A stretch of DNA of 5,265 nucleotides from an uncultured beta proteobacterium (GTDB taxonomy: Bacteria; Pseudomonadota; Gammaproteobacteria; Burkholderiales; Burkholderiaceae_C): assembly GCA_903834645.1 (NCBI GenBank), contig CAILKA010000015.1:1-5265 (forward strand), written 5' to 3'. A model generated the notes under the pieces. It saw only the letters and a list, made by a program, of their open reading frames with translations. It searched no databases and was not told the origin of the DNA. The position numbers were made by a program, and so were the translations under genes. Shown piece by piece: positions 4,970 through 5,265 of the stretch. The stretch's first letter is position 1. The number at the start of each line of letters is the position of its first letter.

Positions 4970-5265
4970 ATGAGCGACATTCCCGCCGTCGAGGTCCTCT
5001 CGGTCGAGAAGACCTACCCCAACGGGACGCAGGCCCTGCTGCCTGTCAACCTCACCGTCCAGGAGGGGGAGTTCATCACCTTGCTCGGCCCCTCGGGCTG
5101 TGGCAAGAGCACGTTGCTCAAGATGGTCGCCGGCCTGCTCGCGCCGAGCGACGGGCGGCTGCTGCTGTGGCGCAAGCCCGTGGCCGACGTCGAGTCCACC
5201 GGCCACCGGCTGAGCTTCGTGTTCCAGGAGGCCACGCTGATGCCGTGGGCCAGCGTGATGGCCAA
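4970..5265 (+). CDS. ABC transporter ATP-binding protein, 5' part (cut by window end)
   Basis: This is the ATPase that powers the importer; it acts on the cytoplasmic face with a permease expected downstream. The 98 visible residues begin MSDIPAVEVLSVEKTY, with the A-loop aromatic at Y16. They show Walker A GPSGCGKST (40-48) and the Q-loop FVFQEATLMPW (83-93, with Q86), the latter typical of the nitrate/sulfonate/taurine (NitT/TauT) subfamily. The signature LSGGQ, Walker B and H-loop lie outside the window. ATG 4970 gives the expected N-terminal length, but no clear ribosome binding site precedes it. Translation may depend on the 61-base link to the binding-protein gene. The frame is open to the last base, so truncation is due only to the window. 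Confidence 0.93.
   Translation, partial: MSDIPAVEVLSVEKTYPNGTQALLPVNLTVQEGEFITLLGPSGCGKSTLLKMVAGLLAPSDGRLLLWRKPVADVESTGHRLSFVFQEATLMPWASVMA

Noticed and set aside
843..5265. Long minus-strand open frames opposite ftsZ, the creatininase-family gene and the importer genes.
   Set aside because: They are GC-rich shadows of well-recognised + strand genes; their translations are low-complexity Arg/Ala/Gly/His-rich with no recognisable domain.
1..5265. tRNA or rRNA genes, CRISPR arrays, insertion sequences or phage genes.
   Set aside because: No cloverleaf, regularly spaced repeats, transposase motifs or terminal repeats were seen in reading the window.

Overview
The window is GC-rich, tightly packed and read entirely on the + strand. 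The protein styles point to a betaproteobacterium, most likely of the order Burkholderiales. FtsA has the DIGAGTTD motif and a GNF end. FtsZ opens MAIEMIEEF and ends in a VPSVWR segment followed by EIPAFLRKQAD. This placement is by recognition, not by a database search.

Layout. Positions 1-846 are the last two thirds of ftsA, with its 5' end outside the window. A 117-base spacer with an imperfect inverted repeat leads to a complete ftsZ (964-2250). A strong stem-loop (2264-2297) follows the ftsZ stop. Then come a RidA/YjgF-family gene (2331-2840) and a creatininase-family metal amidohydrolase (2876-3727), probably co-transcribed. The 191-base gap 3728-3918 holds a GC hairpin and a textbook sigma-54 (-24/-12) promoter at 3836-3851. 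Two NtrC-like enhancer palindromes, 20 bp apart, lie about 150-190 bp upstream, inside the 3' end of the creatininase gene. Downstream are a secreted NMT1/THI5-type substrate-binding protein (3919-4908), a perfect 10-bp hairpin (4921-4944), and the first 98 codons of an ABC ATPase (4970 to the window edge). A permease gene is expected just beyond.

How the genes fit. ftsA and ftsZ form the division pair: FtsA tethers the FtsZ ring to the membrane. The usual lpxC does not follow ftsZ here, and FtsZ differs from the usual family sequence at several otherwise very conserved GTP-site positions. This may therefore be a second, divergent ftsA-ftsZ pair rather than the main division cluster. That is an inference, and a whole-genome search would settle it.

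The right half looks like a nitrogen-scavenging locus. It has an importer of the NitT/TauT/ThiY type for a small, possibly N-heterocyclic compound, a creatininase-fold amidohydrolase, and a RidA-like protein that lacks the catalytic arginine. The sigma-54 promoter with NtrC-like sites is the strongest evidence that the importer is switched on by nitrogen limitation. The substrate cannot be read from the sequence.
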